Origin: Patiria miniata
Taxonomy: Eukaryota > Echinodermata > Asteroidea > Valvatida > Asterinidae
DNA length: 64,000 nt
Direction of reading: 5' to 3'
Assembly: GCF_015706575.1 (NCBI RefSeq)
Contig: NW_024037060.1
Span: 2,439,983-2,503,982, forward strand
Part shown: in pieces, positions 48,541 through 58,979 of the stretch
Layout of the letters: every line of letters begins with the position of its first letter
Numbering within the stretch: the first letter of the stretch is position 1
Program-made: the position numbers and the translations under genes
Notes under the pieces: model-generated
Databases searched by the model: none
What the model was told of the DNA's origin: nothing
The model's input: the letters and a program-made list of their open reading frames with translations, nothing else

Positions 48541-48739
48541 AGAATTACATTTTAGTTTTACGACGCGCTCTGTCCTGCTGCGATATTCCCCACAAAAACA
48601 GTCTTGTGACGTACGTCACAATATCACTGGTAACCATGTTACCCTGGTTATTCGTTACCATTCAAGAACCTCTCAGGGCGGCGCGGGACCAGTTTATGTG
48701 ATCATCGGGGAATTCCCCGTAATAGCTTGAACTTCGCAG

Positions 48740-49080
48740 TAAAATGCATAAGTGTTCTTGGTTCTTGGTTGGTTCTACTGCTAAATACTTCACGTGGGAG
48801 TTTATACAGGAGGCCAGAAACACCGGGGCAAACCCCTTCTCTTAGCGATAAGTGTTTGTCTCTTAGCGATAGGTGTTCACTGGGTTCTTTTACGTGCATT
48901 TATACAACACACGGGACCTACGGCTTAACGTCCCATCCGAAGACGAAGCAATAATGGTTAAGTGCCTGGCTTAAGAATAAGAGCACAAGTGTTCGCCGGT
49001 GGGCTCGAACCCCGTCACCGTTGCCTCTGAAACACCAGAACATGAGTCTGGTGTTCTTAACCGCTAGGCCATGACACTCC
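48740..49080 (-). mobile_element. tRNA-derived SINE, minus strand
   Basis: On the minus strand it starts GGAGTGTCATGGCCTAGCGG (box A TGGCCTAGCGGTTAAGA), then box B GGGTTCGAGCCC, then a body with GACGTTAAGCCGTAGGTCCC and GTAAAAGAACCCAGTGAACA. This body is common in metazoan SINEs. Confidence 0.75.
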
Positions 49081-49184
49081 AATAAGTTATTGTTATAACT
49101 TATGTTATGGGTACTTTGATTGTATAAAAACTGTTCAACACAACAGAGATACTAACCTTTCCGAAATGGAAGAAGAAGGTTATA

Positions 49185-50039
49185 TATAATTCCTGAAAGC
49201 GAATTGGCACATTTAAAGCCAATTGGTAGTCGGGAAAGCAGCAACAGTACGGTATATACGGCGTTGTGGACCCACGAAGGTGCAGAACGCATGGTGGCTG
49301 CAAAAAGCTGCAATAACTTCCGGGAGGAGGAAGTCAAATTCTGGCAGCACTGCGGCACAAAAATGTCATCGAGTTTTTTGGACTTGTGAAACTGAGGTTC
49401 CCTCCGGATGGTTTTTTCATTGTGACTGAGTTGGCTGAGAAAGGCTCCCTCTGGTGCGTGATCGCTCAGAACCGCGAAAACTGGCAAGAATACAGGCAGC
49501 CAGTTTGGATGAAATGGGCTAAGGAAGGGGCTGCGGCTCTGAGGTACATCCACCAGAAGAACTACCAACATGGGATGTGAAATCGCCCAATTTTGTTATT
49601 ACAGCTGATAATACATTGAAGATCTGTGACTTGGGCACAGCAAGAAAGTACAGTTGCACTGCATCCACTAACACCGTGAGAGGATCTTATCCCTGGATGG
49701 CGCCAGAAGCCATGGGCGTCAGTGAGCGACAAGAGGTAGATGGTCAAACCAGGAAAGCTTGCAAAGTCACAGCCAAGGCAGATGTTTTCTCGTATGCTGT
49801 TGTCCTTTGGGAACTGATTACTGGCAAGGTTCCACATGAAGAGAAGATGGGGCAGTTTGGAGATTTACCAGGCTGTTGTTAAGAGAAAAGAGCGTCTTGA
49901 AATCCCTGCTGAGTGCCCTGATACTAGTCTGGCTGAGCTCATGGCGTGGTGCTGGGATGCAGATCACCGTCAGAGACCCGACATGAAGGAGGTGCATCAA
50001 TTCCTTGTTGAATTTGACGCGACAGATGCAAGTAAGTAA
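49185..50039 (+). pseudogene. MAP3K-like (TKL) protein kinase domain, intronless and frame-broken
   Basis: Covers nearly a full kinase domain in one uninterrupted block. The glycine loop region is LKPIGSRESSNSTVYTALW; the VAxK lysine is in RMVAAKSC. Then FFIVTELAEKGSLWCVIAQN, a catalytic loop HGDVKSPN (HRD would be usual), KICDLGTARKY (DLG for DFG), GSYPWMAPEA, ADVFSYAVVLWELITGKVPH, and MAWCWDADHRQRP at the end. It resembles ZAK/DLK-type mixed-lineage kinases. Three one-base frame breaks are seen: near 49352, near 49574 and around 49843-49862. A retrocopy or a decayed paralogue is likely. However, GTAAGT at 50032 just before the stop could be a real donor, so one large exon of a damaged multi-exon gene is also possible. 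Confidence 0.8.
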
Positions 50040-50305
50040 TGTCACTTGTTAGACCTAGCTAGGCTGCCAAGGGAAAAAGGAAAAGGAAAACTGGCAGTGC
50101 CTATATGTAAATGAGACTTTGAGAGAGTGAGATTAAACCGTATTTACTCATGACATGATCATGAACATAATATGTTTGTGGTATGCATTAACCCTAGTCA
50201 GACCTAAGTGATGCCCATTGTTATTAGGTATTGTTATTAAGTTTAGACCACTTGCCAACAACCAACCAAGTTTTTGGGGTTACTGTTTGTGTTTTATTCC
50301 CTCAG

Positions 50306-50430
50306 CTACCCCAACGTCACTAAGCAAAACAACCGCTGCATCACACCACTCAGCGCTGGCCAACATCAGCAACAGGACGCAGATAGCGCCGCCGGCCATC
50401 ATGAGGATGATGTTTTTTTTTTTCCCTCAG
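50306..50430 (+). repeat. Tandem 125-bp duplication of the 5' half of exon 19' with its acceptor
   Basis: TTCCCTCAGCTACCCCAACG and the following linker-coding sequence occur at 50298 and again at 50423. The first copy breaks off at GAGGATGATG into a T run that forms the pyrimidine tract of the second. Confidence 0.9.
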
Positions 50431-50605
50431 CTACCCCAACGTCACTAAGCAAAACAACCGCTGCATCACACCACTCAGCACTGGCCAACATCAGCAACAG
50501 GACGCAGATAGCGCCGGCCATCGTGAGCATGAAAAACGCGAGATCCTGGGAATGCTGGAGTATAGCAGGAGGACGACGTTAAAATCATCAAGACCATCAT
50601 CATAG
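50431..50605 (+). pseudogene. Copy B exon 19' (frame-broken)
   Basis: Encodes ATPTSLSKTTAASHHSALAN and NRTQIAPAIVS, then loses frame. It is 175 bases against 177 in copy A, with two separate one-base losses (within ATGAAAAACGCG and GAGTATAGCAGG). It runs into TAA at the end of the exon. Donor GTCAGT is kept. Confidence 0.85.
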
Positions 50606-50984
50606 GTCAGTGTGAGAAATGTCATGTCTTATTGATTAATGTTGATGCATTGTGTGAATGCATTGTGGGATTATATATTTTTATTAATGTGACCCTCCAG
50701 CACAGAACCGATCAAAAGTTGCATGGCCGTATGTTTGGATAAAGTATATAATATATTGTACCTGCAAAATTATCAAAATTTAGGTGTTAGAAGCAAGACT
50801 AATGAACATATTTCACTTTCAGTGAAGTTAATTTGTAAATTTCCTAAGGATTTCATTTGGGAAACTTCCAACCGTAATTTTTTTCCCAACTTTCCAAGGC
50901 ATAAGTTACATCACATATCAACCAGTAGTTGATCAAAGATCATCCAATTAACTTACAAGTACAATTATTAAGGAAGGACTTTTT

Positions 50985-51765
50985 ATCCCCCTGGCTTTAG
51001 CCATACAGGGGGATATTGCGATCGCGTATTCCTTCTGTGTGTCCGTGTGTGTGTGTCTGTGGTACGTGTGCGTATGTATATGAAAGACAGAAAGTTCCAT
51101 TTTGATAAGGTTCACTGAAAGTACAGTCATCAATCTCAACAAAACTTGATGGGTGGTTATTGCTGGTACCGCAGCTACCCAGCTCAGGCCTTGGTACATG
51201 TCAATTTTTTACCCTAGTGCCGATAAAGTTGTAACGCACACAATACACTAGGACAGCTCACTGGTCCCTAGCGACACACGCGGCTACAGAGCACAGGCCT
51301 TTTGGTACATGTCAATTTCTTTCTCTAGTGTCGTAAGTGTATAACACACACAAGTGCCTGACTAACACGGCTCCATGCCCACCAATTTCTTTCGCTGTTT
51401 TCTGGAAACCTGTAGGGTTCCCTTTTCTGTAATAAATGCACTGTTCAGATGTACAAGGAGTTTGCTGTTTCAATGGAAGGTCACAAGAAATATTTATTGT
51501 GAACAATAGATCATTGCTGATCAGTGCCCTAATAACAATGTTCAACTTCCATTCCAGGCTCCCATCTTCATTCCACTTGCCCAATACAAAAACACTAACC
51601 TTGTTCTACCTTTATTACTAAGTTTATTGTTAATCCCTGTTGCTAGGTATGATACATTCCATTTTGGTTAGGTAGGCCTACACTGAAAAGTGTCCTTACT
51701 AACTGCCTGAACATTTATACAAACTACCAGGATGCCAGGGGGATCGCGCAAGTTTCACTTTCAGT
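50985..51765. mobile_element. CCCCCTGGC-ended repeat element, insertion 1 (copy B only)
   Basis: Left end CCCCCTGGCTTTAGCC, then ACAGGGGGATATTGCGATCG; right end GATGCCAGGGGGATCGCGCA, then AGTTTCACTTTCAGTA. CCCCCTGGC and GCCAGGGGG are inverted. It sits in the T run of the intron where copy A reads GATTTTCAAATC. The interior is (TG)n followed by sequence unlike insertion 2, with an internal repeat (GGTACATGTCAATTT at 51194 and 51303). Superfamily unknown; a Helitron-like mode is only a guess. Confidence 0.65.
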
Positions 51766-51789
51766 ATTTTGAAATCTTGTTTCCCCCAG

Positions 51790-51940
51790 ACTTTCATCCC
51801 AAGAATGCGGAGAGTCATCTACCGGGCTTACCGGCTTACATCATCTTCATGTGCATACGTCACGCGGACGATATCAACGACGATCGAAGGTCAAAGTGCT
51901 TCTCACGGGAGTGATCAACGGCATCAAGAAGACTGTCAAA
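51790..51940 (+). pseudogene. Copy B exon 20' (frame-broken)
   Basis: [20 protein letters not shown] and [12 protein letters not shown], then one G lost in GATCGAAGG (copy A GATCGGAAGG) shifts frame. 151 bases against 152. Splice sites intact. Confidence 0.88.
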
Positions 51941-52424
51941 GTAAGTGCAAATAAACAGTTTATGATTTGAACTTTAAAAAATTAATTTCTTGCATTATAT
52001 GTGTGGGAGTGCTGGTCATTTTTTTTGACCCCTTAGGCCAAAGGTCAAGTTTATTATGATTAAAACAACAGAAAAAGTTTTCTCAACATGCATTTGCTTT
52101 ACTAAATCAACTTGAGACTTACACCATAGTGCATGTATGTGCAGCTCCGCAGGTTGTTCTTAGGATTTCGAGTCACCTTTAGACCGCACAGGCCAAATGT
52201 TCTCATTTATCTCAAGCTTGTTCAAATGACCATATATTATTTCAGGTTTTGATTATTCAAGAATTTTATTTTTATGTAGGCCTTCTGCCAGACATTATGC
52301 TCAAAGTATTCGCCGTTGAGAAATGTCTTACTTGAGACTGAAAATATTAGGCCACTCCCAATCCAGTTAGTTTGCTTAAATCACATACAATGACTTCCCA
52401 AAAGAAAGCAATTTTTAAAAAAAT

Positions 52425-52500
52425 TTATTTTGGGATCATAGGCATCAATACATAACATATAACCTAACGAAAACAATACAATGCCATTGAACGTTCCATA
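52425..52500 (+). repeat. Left flanking direct repeat of the G-rich array
   Basis: TTATTTTGGGATCATAGG .. TGAACGTTCCAT. It recurs, diverged, at 54381-54461 (TTATTCTGAGATCATAGGG .. TGAACGTTCCAT), so the array and satellite lie between two copies of the same 75-80 base sequence. Confidence 0.7.
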
Positions 52501-52502
52501 TT

Positions 52503-53495
52503 GGTGGGTGGGTGGGTGGGTGGTGGGTTTGTGGGTTTGTGGGTGGGTTTGTGGTTTTGTGGTGGGTGGGTGGGTGGGTGGGTGGGTGGGTGGGTGGGTG
52601 GGTGGGTGGGTGGGTGGGTGGGTGGGTGGGTGGGTGGGTGGGTGGGTGGGTGGGGGGTGGGTGGGTGGGTGGGTGGGTGGGTGGGTGGGTGGGTGGGTGG
52701 GTGGGTGGGTGGGTGGGTGGGTGGGTGGGGGGTGGGTGGGTGGGTGGGTGGGTGGGTGGGTGGGTTGGGTGGGTGGTTGGGTGGGTGGGTGGGTGGGTGG
52801 GTGGGTGGGTGGGTGGGTGGGTGGGTGGGTGGGTGGGTGGGTGGGTGGGTGGGTGGGTGGGTGGGTGGGTGGGTGGTGGGTGGGTGGGTGGGGTTGGTGG
52901 GTGGGTGGGTGGGTGGGTGGGTGGGTGTGGTGGGTGGGGGTGGTGGGTGGGTGGGTGGGTGGGTGGGTGGGTGGGTGGGTGGGTGGGTGGGTGGGTGGGG
53001 GTGGTGGGTGGGTGGGTGGGTGGGTGGGTGGGTGGGTGGGTGGGTGGGTGGGTGGGTGGGTGGGTGGGTGGGTGGTGGGTGGGTGGGTGGGTGGGGGTGG
53101 GTGGGTGGGTGGGTGGGTGGGTGGGTGGGTGGGTGGGTGGGGTGGGTGGGTGGGTGGGTGGGGTGGGTGGGTGGGTGGGGGTGGGTGGGTGGTGGGTGGG
53201 TGGGTGGGTGGGTGGGTGGGTGGGTGGTGGGTGGGTGGGTGGGTGGGTGGGTGGGTGGGTGGGTGGGTGGGTGGGTGGGTGGGTGTGGTGGGTGGGTGGG
53301 TGGTTGGGTGGGTGGGTGGGTGGGTGGGTGGTGGGTGGGTTGGGTGGGTGGTGGGTGGGTGGGTGGGGTGGGTGGGTGGGTGGGTGGGTGGGTGGGTGGT
53401 GGGTGGTGGGGTGGGTGGTGGGGTGGGTGGGTGGGTGGGTGGGTGGGTGGGTGGGTGGTGGGTGGGTGGGTGGGTGGGTGGGTGGGTGGGTGGGT
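52503..53495 (+). repeat. (GGGT)n minisatellite, about 1 kb
   Basis: Nearly pure GGTGGGTG repeats with occasional one-base slips. It has strong potential to form G-quadruplexes on the + strand. Long open frames through it on both strands are products of the 4-base period (interrupted to change frame) and are not genes. It is not the TTAGGG telomere repeat. Confidence 0.97.
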
Positions 53496-53508
53496 CCGGA
53501 CAAATCTT

Positions 53509-54377
53509 GTCAGCGCGATAACTTGAGAAATACTTTACATATGAACTTCAAATTTGGTTTGTGGATTGTCCTTGGCAATTCTAAGAAGCCTTTTGCATTT
53601 GGGGCCAAAAGGTCAGGGTCAAGGTCACAGTGGCTGAAACAATAGAAATTTTGTCAGCGCAATAACTTGAGAAATACTTTACATATAAACTTCAAATTTG
53701 GTTTGTGGATTGTCCTTGGCAATTCTAAGCAGCCTTTTGCATTTGGGGCCAAAAGGTCAAGGGTCAAGGTCACAGTGGCTGAAACAATAGAAATTTTGTC
53801 AGCGCGATGACTTGAGAAATACTTTACATATGAACTTCAAATTTGGTTTGTGGATTGTCCTTGGTAATCCTAAGAAGCCTTTTGCATTTGGGGCCGAAAG
53901 GTCAAGGGTCAAGGTCACAGTGGCTGAAACAATAGAAATTTTGTCAGCGCGATAACTTGAGAAATACTTTACATATGAACTTCAAATTTGGTTTGTGGAT
54001 TGTCCTTGGCAATTCTAAGAAGCCTTTTGCATTTGGGGCCAAAAGGTCAAGGGTCAAGGTCACAGTTGCTGAAACAATAGAAATTTTGTCAGCGCGATAA
54101 CTTGAGAAATACTTTACATATGAACTTCAAATTTGGTTTGTGGATTGTCCTTGGCAATTCTAAGAAGCCTTTTGCACTTGGGGCCAAAAGGTCAAGGGTC
54201 AAGGTCACAGTGGCAAAAACAAAAGAAATTTTGTCAGCGTGATAACTTGAGATATACTTTACATATGAATTTCAAATTTGGTTTGTGGATTGTCCTTGGC
54301 AATCCTAAGAAGCCTATCGCATTGGGGGTGGAAAGGTCAAGGGTCAAGGTCACAGTGGCTAAAACAATAGAAATCTT
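53509..54377 (+). repeat. Satellite array, six units of 144-145 bp
   Basis: Units begin GTCAGCGCGATAACTTGAGA at 53509, 53653, 53798, 53943, 54088 and 54233. Each holds ACTTCAAATTTGGTTTGTGG, TTGTCCTTGG, and near its end AAGGTCAAGGGTCAAGGTCA (unit 1 is slightly shorter here). The related pair at 58980-59257 and the divergent pair at 57843-58130 use the same layout. Confidence 0.95.
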
Positions 54378-54667
54378 GTATTTATTCTGAGATCATAGGG
54401 ATTAGGGATTAATTCATATAAAACCTACAGAAGACACTGATGCTGTCAATGAACGTTCCATTTGACCAAGTACATGTAAGTTGATGTTAGAGTGGTGTTA
54501 TGTCATGGAAACAGTCACGGTTGCGGGGCATTTGTGTTTGTAAACACACCTGACTTGTTTGTTTATATTTTTCGAAACCTTTCGAATGCTGCACTTTTAA
54601 AATTTTCAAATTACCGGTAACTCTCAAATGGATTTTTTTAAAGTTAGTGTTTTTCATCTTTCGGCAG

Positions 54668-54757
54668 AATCACTTTGAGGACTTTGAGTATGTGTCCTTC
54701 TGGCTGACAAACACGATTCGGTTGATGCACACACTCAAGCAGTACAGCGGTGAAGAT
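54668..54757 (+). pseudogene. Copy B exon 21' (open frame)
   Basis: [20 protein letters not shown] and then [10 protein letters not shown]. 90 bases like copy A, with two replacements (K to N, E to D). Splice borders CAG and GTGAGT. Confidence 0.92.
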
Positions 54758-54925
54758 GTGAGTACAAAGCAAGCTGTAGTCAGGGTGCCAGACCAAGACC
54801 AAAAAAGAACTTACAAAGTAGATTTTCAGTTCACTTCAGTCCATCAAAGTACCAAACCCCGACACGAATTCTATCTGATGCATAGTTAGGTTGCGGTACC
54901 TGCTGCTATATCAGATTCGAACCAG

Positions 54926-55015
54926 CCAGCTGACCCTGGCAAGCTTGATGGTTGAGTGGCAACACGTCTTCACTAGTAAGCAGGAGGTCGTGGGTTCGAG
55001 TCCCACTTAAGTGAT
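54926..55015 (+). mobile_element. tRNA-derived SINE (copy B)
   Basis: TGATGGTTGAGTGGCAACAC, CACTAGTAAGCAGGAGGTCG, box B GGTTCGAGTCCC. Same insertion as 36640-36740 in copy A. Confidence 0.75.
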
Positions 55016-55289
55016 GTTTTTCTTCTCACAATCACTAGGAACAACACTGAGTATACAGTGTTTATAACAAAACAAAATTTAAATATGTTGATGAAGAGAA
55101 AAACCCAATATTGAATCTGCAAAAATTGGTAACCGCACCAAATGTTATGCAGTAGTTATATCTTGTGACTGGTTGCCTAAAGGATTTTCCATTAGCACTT
55201 GAATTTACGAAACAATTTATGGAAAGATTACAAGCATCATTTTGACCTTATACATGTATCTGTCTTCTTGGTGAAATTGTTCTTCCCAG

Positions 55290-55440
55290 AAATTCGCCAG
55301 TCAGAACACACACCGGCAGAACGAGCACTGTCTTAGGAACTTTGACCTGTCGGAGTACCGTCAGGTCATGAACGATCTCGGAGTTCACATCTACCAAATG
55401 CTTGTCCACATCATTGAGAACAAACTACAGCCGATGATTG
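55290..55440 (+). pseudogene. Copy B exon 22' (open frame)
   Basis: [20 protein letters not shown] and onward as in copy A to LQPMI. 151 bases, phase 0 to 1. Differences are mainly in the first three codons. Confidence 0.92.
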
Positions 55441-57263
55441 GTAAGCCGGATCAAAATTGACGTCAAATATTTAGCTGCTTTGGCAGTACACTGCCGAAGC
55501 AGCAATTGTTTTTGTTCTCTGCGTTTCCTTGCACACTTTGCCCATATATTTTAGCTATTTGTTTTGTACATGTTTGTTCTGCGCATGCACTTTGGCACTT
55601 TCATAGGTCCGATCAATTTAAGACTTGGCACACACTTACACCACTAACTGAAGATGTGTGCCAAAGATTTTCAACGGGATTGCGTTATCAGGAGTCAAGG
55701 TGTGATTCCAGCAATTAAATTGTTATGCCATGTTTTTCAATAATGAACACACGGTACTTTTTTGATTGTTAAGGGTGGGTCTTGTGATCAGTTGTTCTGG
55801 GTTGGAGGAGTTGGATTTGTAAGGAGGTGAAAAAGGTTAACACAAAGGGATGCATGATGGCGGATCATGATCATGATGCATGATCTACAGAACTTAAGGC
55901 CCGATTCAGTTGAAGCTTCTTGTTATAGTGTTATGTGCTAGATACAATATTGACATAATGATGATTCATTTCGCCCTTCCAAAAACACACGAAGCAGCTT
56001 GTGTTCGTTCACGAACACATTTCTAGTTTTAAGAGTTGCTGTTTTCCAAATCAGATATTGGATCAACTTGAAAAATGGCAGTGATTATCCTGAACAAACG
56101 TTTTGCAAAAATTGGTCTTTTGCTTGAAAATTGTGACGTGGTAGAAAACCTTGAAAATTGTGACATGTGGTACAAAACCAGGCGAGAGTTTGAAAAATAA
56201 AAATCACACCAGATGACTGTTTAAGTTTGATAACTTAAATATGGTTTGCTAAAACTTACACCCATCATTGAATATAATACTTTGCATAAATATAGCCCAG
56301 GATGTAACATTTAGAAGCAAAACAAATTCATCTACTTATTCAAAATATTAAGATGTTACGAACAGTGTACTGGTCCCTACTTACATGTACGAACAATATG
56401 ATTGTTTTATACTCATTTGTCAGCATTTTTTTTACTTTCCTGAAATTAACTTCACATGCAATCCATAATTCAAATTCTCTTTTTTTTGGGGGGGGGGGGC
56501 TAAGGTTCCCTTGGTCTTGCCGCCGCTGCCCCCCCCCCCCCCCCCCCCCCCATTTCAACACATGCGATACAACAAAAATCAAGTGTAGTGTTTTGGAACA
56601 CTTATAACTGCAGCTCTTTACTTTTTTCTCCTGGGTGCTGGTAAGCACTATCTTCACAAAGTTTTGTGGACTTTTGCATGGAAAAAGTCTTCTGGAATCT
56701 TTGGCCCTTTGAGTGCAGAGATTGACCCTCCCTGGGCCCCCAACATCTCAATCTACCCATACCCCCTGCCCTCTCCAACCCCCCCCCCCCCTCCACCCCA
56801 CACAACTACAGGTTTGTACTTGATCCATGTTGTACTTGGGCGACTTGACTAGATGTTATATGAGTTCAGTTACATCATTTATTTTCTTTCCTCATGCAGA
56901 CAAACATGAAAAGTAATGGCCTTTTTGCAGCAGCTATAAAGGATAATGTTGACAAAAATGAAAAATTTCCAAATCTTCTGGACAAAGAGTCAATTTGTTG
57001 AAGGTTATTTCTTTATGAAAACCATCAGATTGATAAAGAAAATCAACGATTTTGACATTTGCCTGGTGTAATACTGAAAACTTTTTAAGTCATAAATTAA
57101 GTTTTCCAAATAGCTTTTAAGATTAAAATAGCTTAAGATTACTCAGAAACTCAGACGGTTTCCGTAGGTGAACCTGAGAAGGATCATTACCGGTCAGAGA
57201 GAGACTCAAAAGCGATAAAAGTTCACATTTATTGATATTTCACTCAAATTTTTTTTTCTTCAG
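55441..57263 (+). other. Copy B intron with long poly-C/poly-G runs and an rRNA scrap
   Basis: Aligns with copy A 37121-38495, with extra sequence at about 55470-56040. Poly-G at 56488-56499 and poly-C near 56529-56550. It includes the 18S-like fragment at 57157-57189. Confidence 0.65.
57157..57189 (+). other. 18S rRNA 3'-terminus-like fragment
   Basis: GGTTTCCGTAGGTGAACCTG, then AGAAGGATCATTA, matches the universal eukaryotic 18S 3' end (..CCTGCGGAAGGATCATTA) apart from a small gap at CGG. It lies within about 55 bases that copy A lacks. What follows (CCGGTCAGAGAGAGACTC) could be ITS1. Far too short to be an rRNA gene. Confidence 0.75.
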
Positions 57264-57331
57264 TTCCTGCCATGCTGACACCATTGGGTCTGATGAGGGG
57301 CCATATAACCATAGAATCCTTAATCAAACAG
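57264..57331 (+). pseudogene. Copy B exon 23' with 60-base in-frame loss (open frame)
   Basis: VPAMLTPLGLMRGHITIESL and then IKQ. 68 bases against 128 in copy A, a net loss of exactly 20 codons. The [16 protein letters not shown] loop is gone. Borders CAG and GTGGGT; phase 1 to 0 kept. Confidence 0.9.
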
Positions 57332-57842
57332 GTGGGTCAGTGTTCTGTGTGCGTGAACGGTAGATTCCGCTTTGTAAACACCATCGAGAGCTCCAGTAAG
57401 GGGAACAAAGTATGCGCGTGCTGGTTCTCGTATGTTCTGCGCAAAGAATGCATGACTTATTTATTTTGAATGTGCAAAAAACTGTGGCATTTTTTCATGA
57501 CGGCTGTGTGTTTTAAGCGTTGAGGGGGTACTTCATGCACGAGTCCATAAAGGAAGATGCAATAATTTCTGAATGCGAGTGCTAAACTGCTCAAATGACG
57601 TGGTATGTTCTGAGGTTTGTGACACAAAAAACAGTGATTTGGGCAACACAATTTCAGTTGTGTTAGCAGTGTTTCCCAAAATTTGGCTGTTGAGTTTTTG
57701 CCTGTGCTGGAACATCCGTGAAAAATTGTCAAGTGATGGATTGGCAAAAAAGGCTAGAACTGGATTGAATTGTCATCACCTACGGCATCCGTCCATCAGG
57801 ATATCTGTTCAGGCATCCGTCCGTCCAGGCCGCTTAGTTTCC

Positions 57843-58130
57843 CGGATGATAACTTGAGTTAGAGTGAGATTTTGGTGTTTAACTTCAGTAGGGGGTTGCC
57901 CTTGGGAACAGGCAAGTCGGGGTCGGTTTGGCGGTCTAAAGGTGAAAGGTCAAGGTCACCGTGGTGAGTTAAAGGTAAATGGTTTTCCGGATGATAAGTT
58001 CAGTTAGAAATATGATTTGGGTTTCTTACTTTAGAAGAGGGTTGTCCGTGGGTACAGGCAAGTTGGGATTGGTTTTGGGGTCAAAAGGTCAAAGGTCAAG
58101 GTCACAGTGGTGAGTTAAAGGTTCCTGTTT
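57843..58130 (+). repeat. Divergent 145-bp satellite, two units
   Basis: Units start CGGATGATAACTTGAG at 57843 and CGGATGATAAGTTCAG at 57988, period 145. Each ends near AAAGGTCAAGGTCACMGTGG. Little else matches the 53.5-kb array, but the period and these end motifs do. Confidence 0.8.
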
Positions 58131-58202
58131 TGGCTGAGAGGTTTCAACGGCAATGCTGTTATTTTTTTCTGTTTGATTTCTATTTTCCGTCCTTTTCTGC
58201 AG

Positions 58203-58274
58203 CTCACCACGTTCCTAACAGTAATGAATAATCACGGCACGGACCCTGAAGTCGTCAAGCAAGCCATCAAACAG
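58203..58274 (+). pseudogene. Copy B exon 24' (open frame, identical to copy A)
   Basis: [20 protein letters not shown] and then AIKQ. 72 bases, no difference seen from 41046-41117. Confidence 0.93.
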
Positions 58275-58510
58275 GTAGGAGACTTCTCTCTCCCTTTTTG
58301 TTGTTGAAAATTGACCTTTGTGTCCAAGTCCCAGACTCGAGTCTTACATTGAAAAAAACTGAAGCACAAAACAAGATGAAGAATTACAATGATTCAAAGT
58401 GTATTTCTCTATGACATTTTTTCATATTCATAGTTCCTTTTTACCCCCCTGGCTGTAAGCCGGAGGGGGATATTGCGATAGCGTATTCCTAGTAAAACAT
58501 GACTACGCGT

Positions 58511-58926
58511 GTTTATGGTGTAAATCGAGGACACACACGTGCAATATCATCGATGAATCGAGGACAGACACCGAATCGAGGACTCCTTGGTTGGAAAACG
58601 TGTACAAAACCAATGAGAGCTGTTGCGAAAAAGTTAAGAGTACAAACAAAGGAAAAGGGAAGAGGAACAACTTGAAAGAAAATACTCAATATACACCATA
58701 AACAAACGTGCTAGTCTCCGTTTGTTTATGGTGTAAATCGAGGACACACACGTGCAACATCATCGATGAATCGACGTCAGAAACCATATCGAAGCCTCCT
58801 TGGTTGGAAAACGTGTACAAAACCAATGAGAGCTGTTGCGAAAAAGTAACAAACAAAGAGACAGCACAAACAAAGGAAAAGGGAAGAGGAACAAAAGGAA
58901 ATCCTTGATTTACACCATAAACAAAC
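58511..58926. mobile_element. Two tandem copies of a ~200-bp TIR element
   Basis: GTTTATGGTGTAAATCGAGG .. ATACACCATAAACAAAC (58511-58707) and GTTTGTTTATGGTGTAAATC .. GATTTACACCATAAACAAAC (58720-58926). In the second copy the 20-base ends are perfect inverted repeats. Both share ACGTGTACAAAACCAATGAG and AGCTGTTGCGAAAAAGT. No coding capacity. Confidence 0.8.
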
Positions 58927-58979
58927 CACTGCTGGTGTCTGTGTGTGCCGTGTGTTATGTTGTGGTTAGGTTAACTCTT

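Noticed and set aside
49152-49571. 139-codon minus-strand frame
   Set aside because: Shadow of the kinase domain on the + strand, which carries the recognisable motifs.
52503-53495. Interstitial telomere repeat
   Set aside because: The unit is GGGT/GGTG, not TTAGGG.
52445-53645. Open frames of 341-377 codons on both strands across the G-rich array
   Set aside because: They come from a stop-free 4-base repeat and give GGWV or THPP low-complexity products in every frame. No start context, splice sites or conservation argument.
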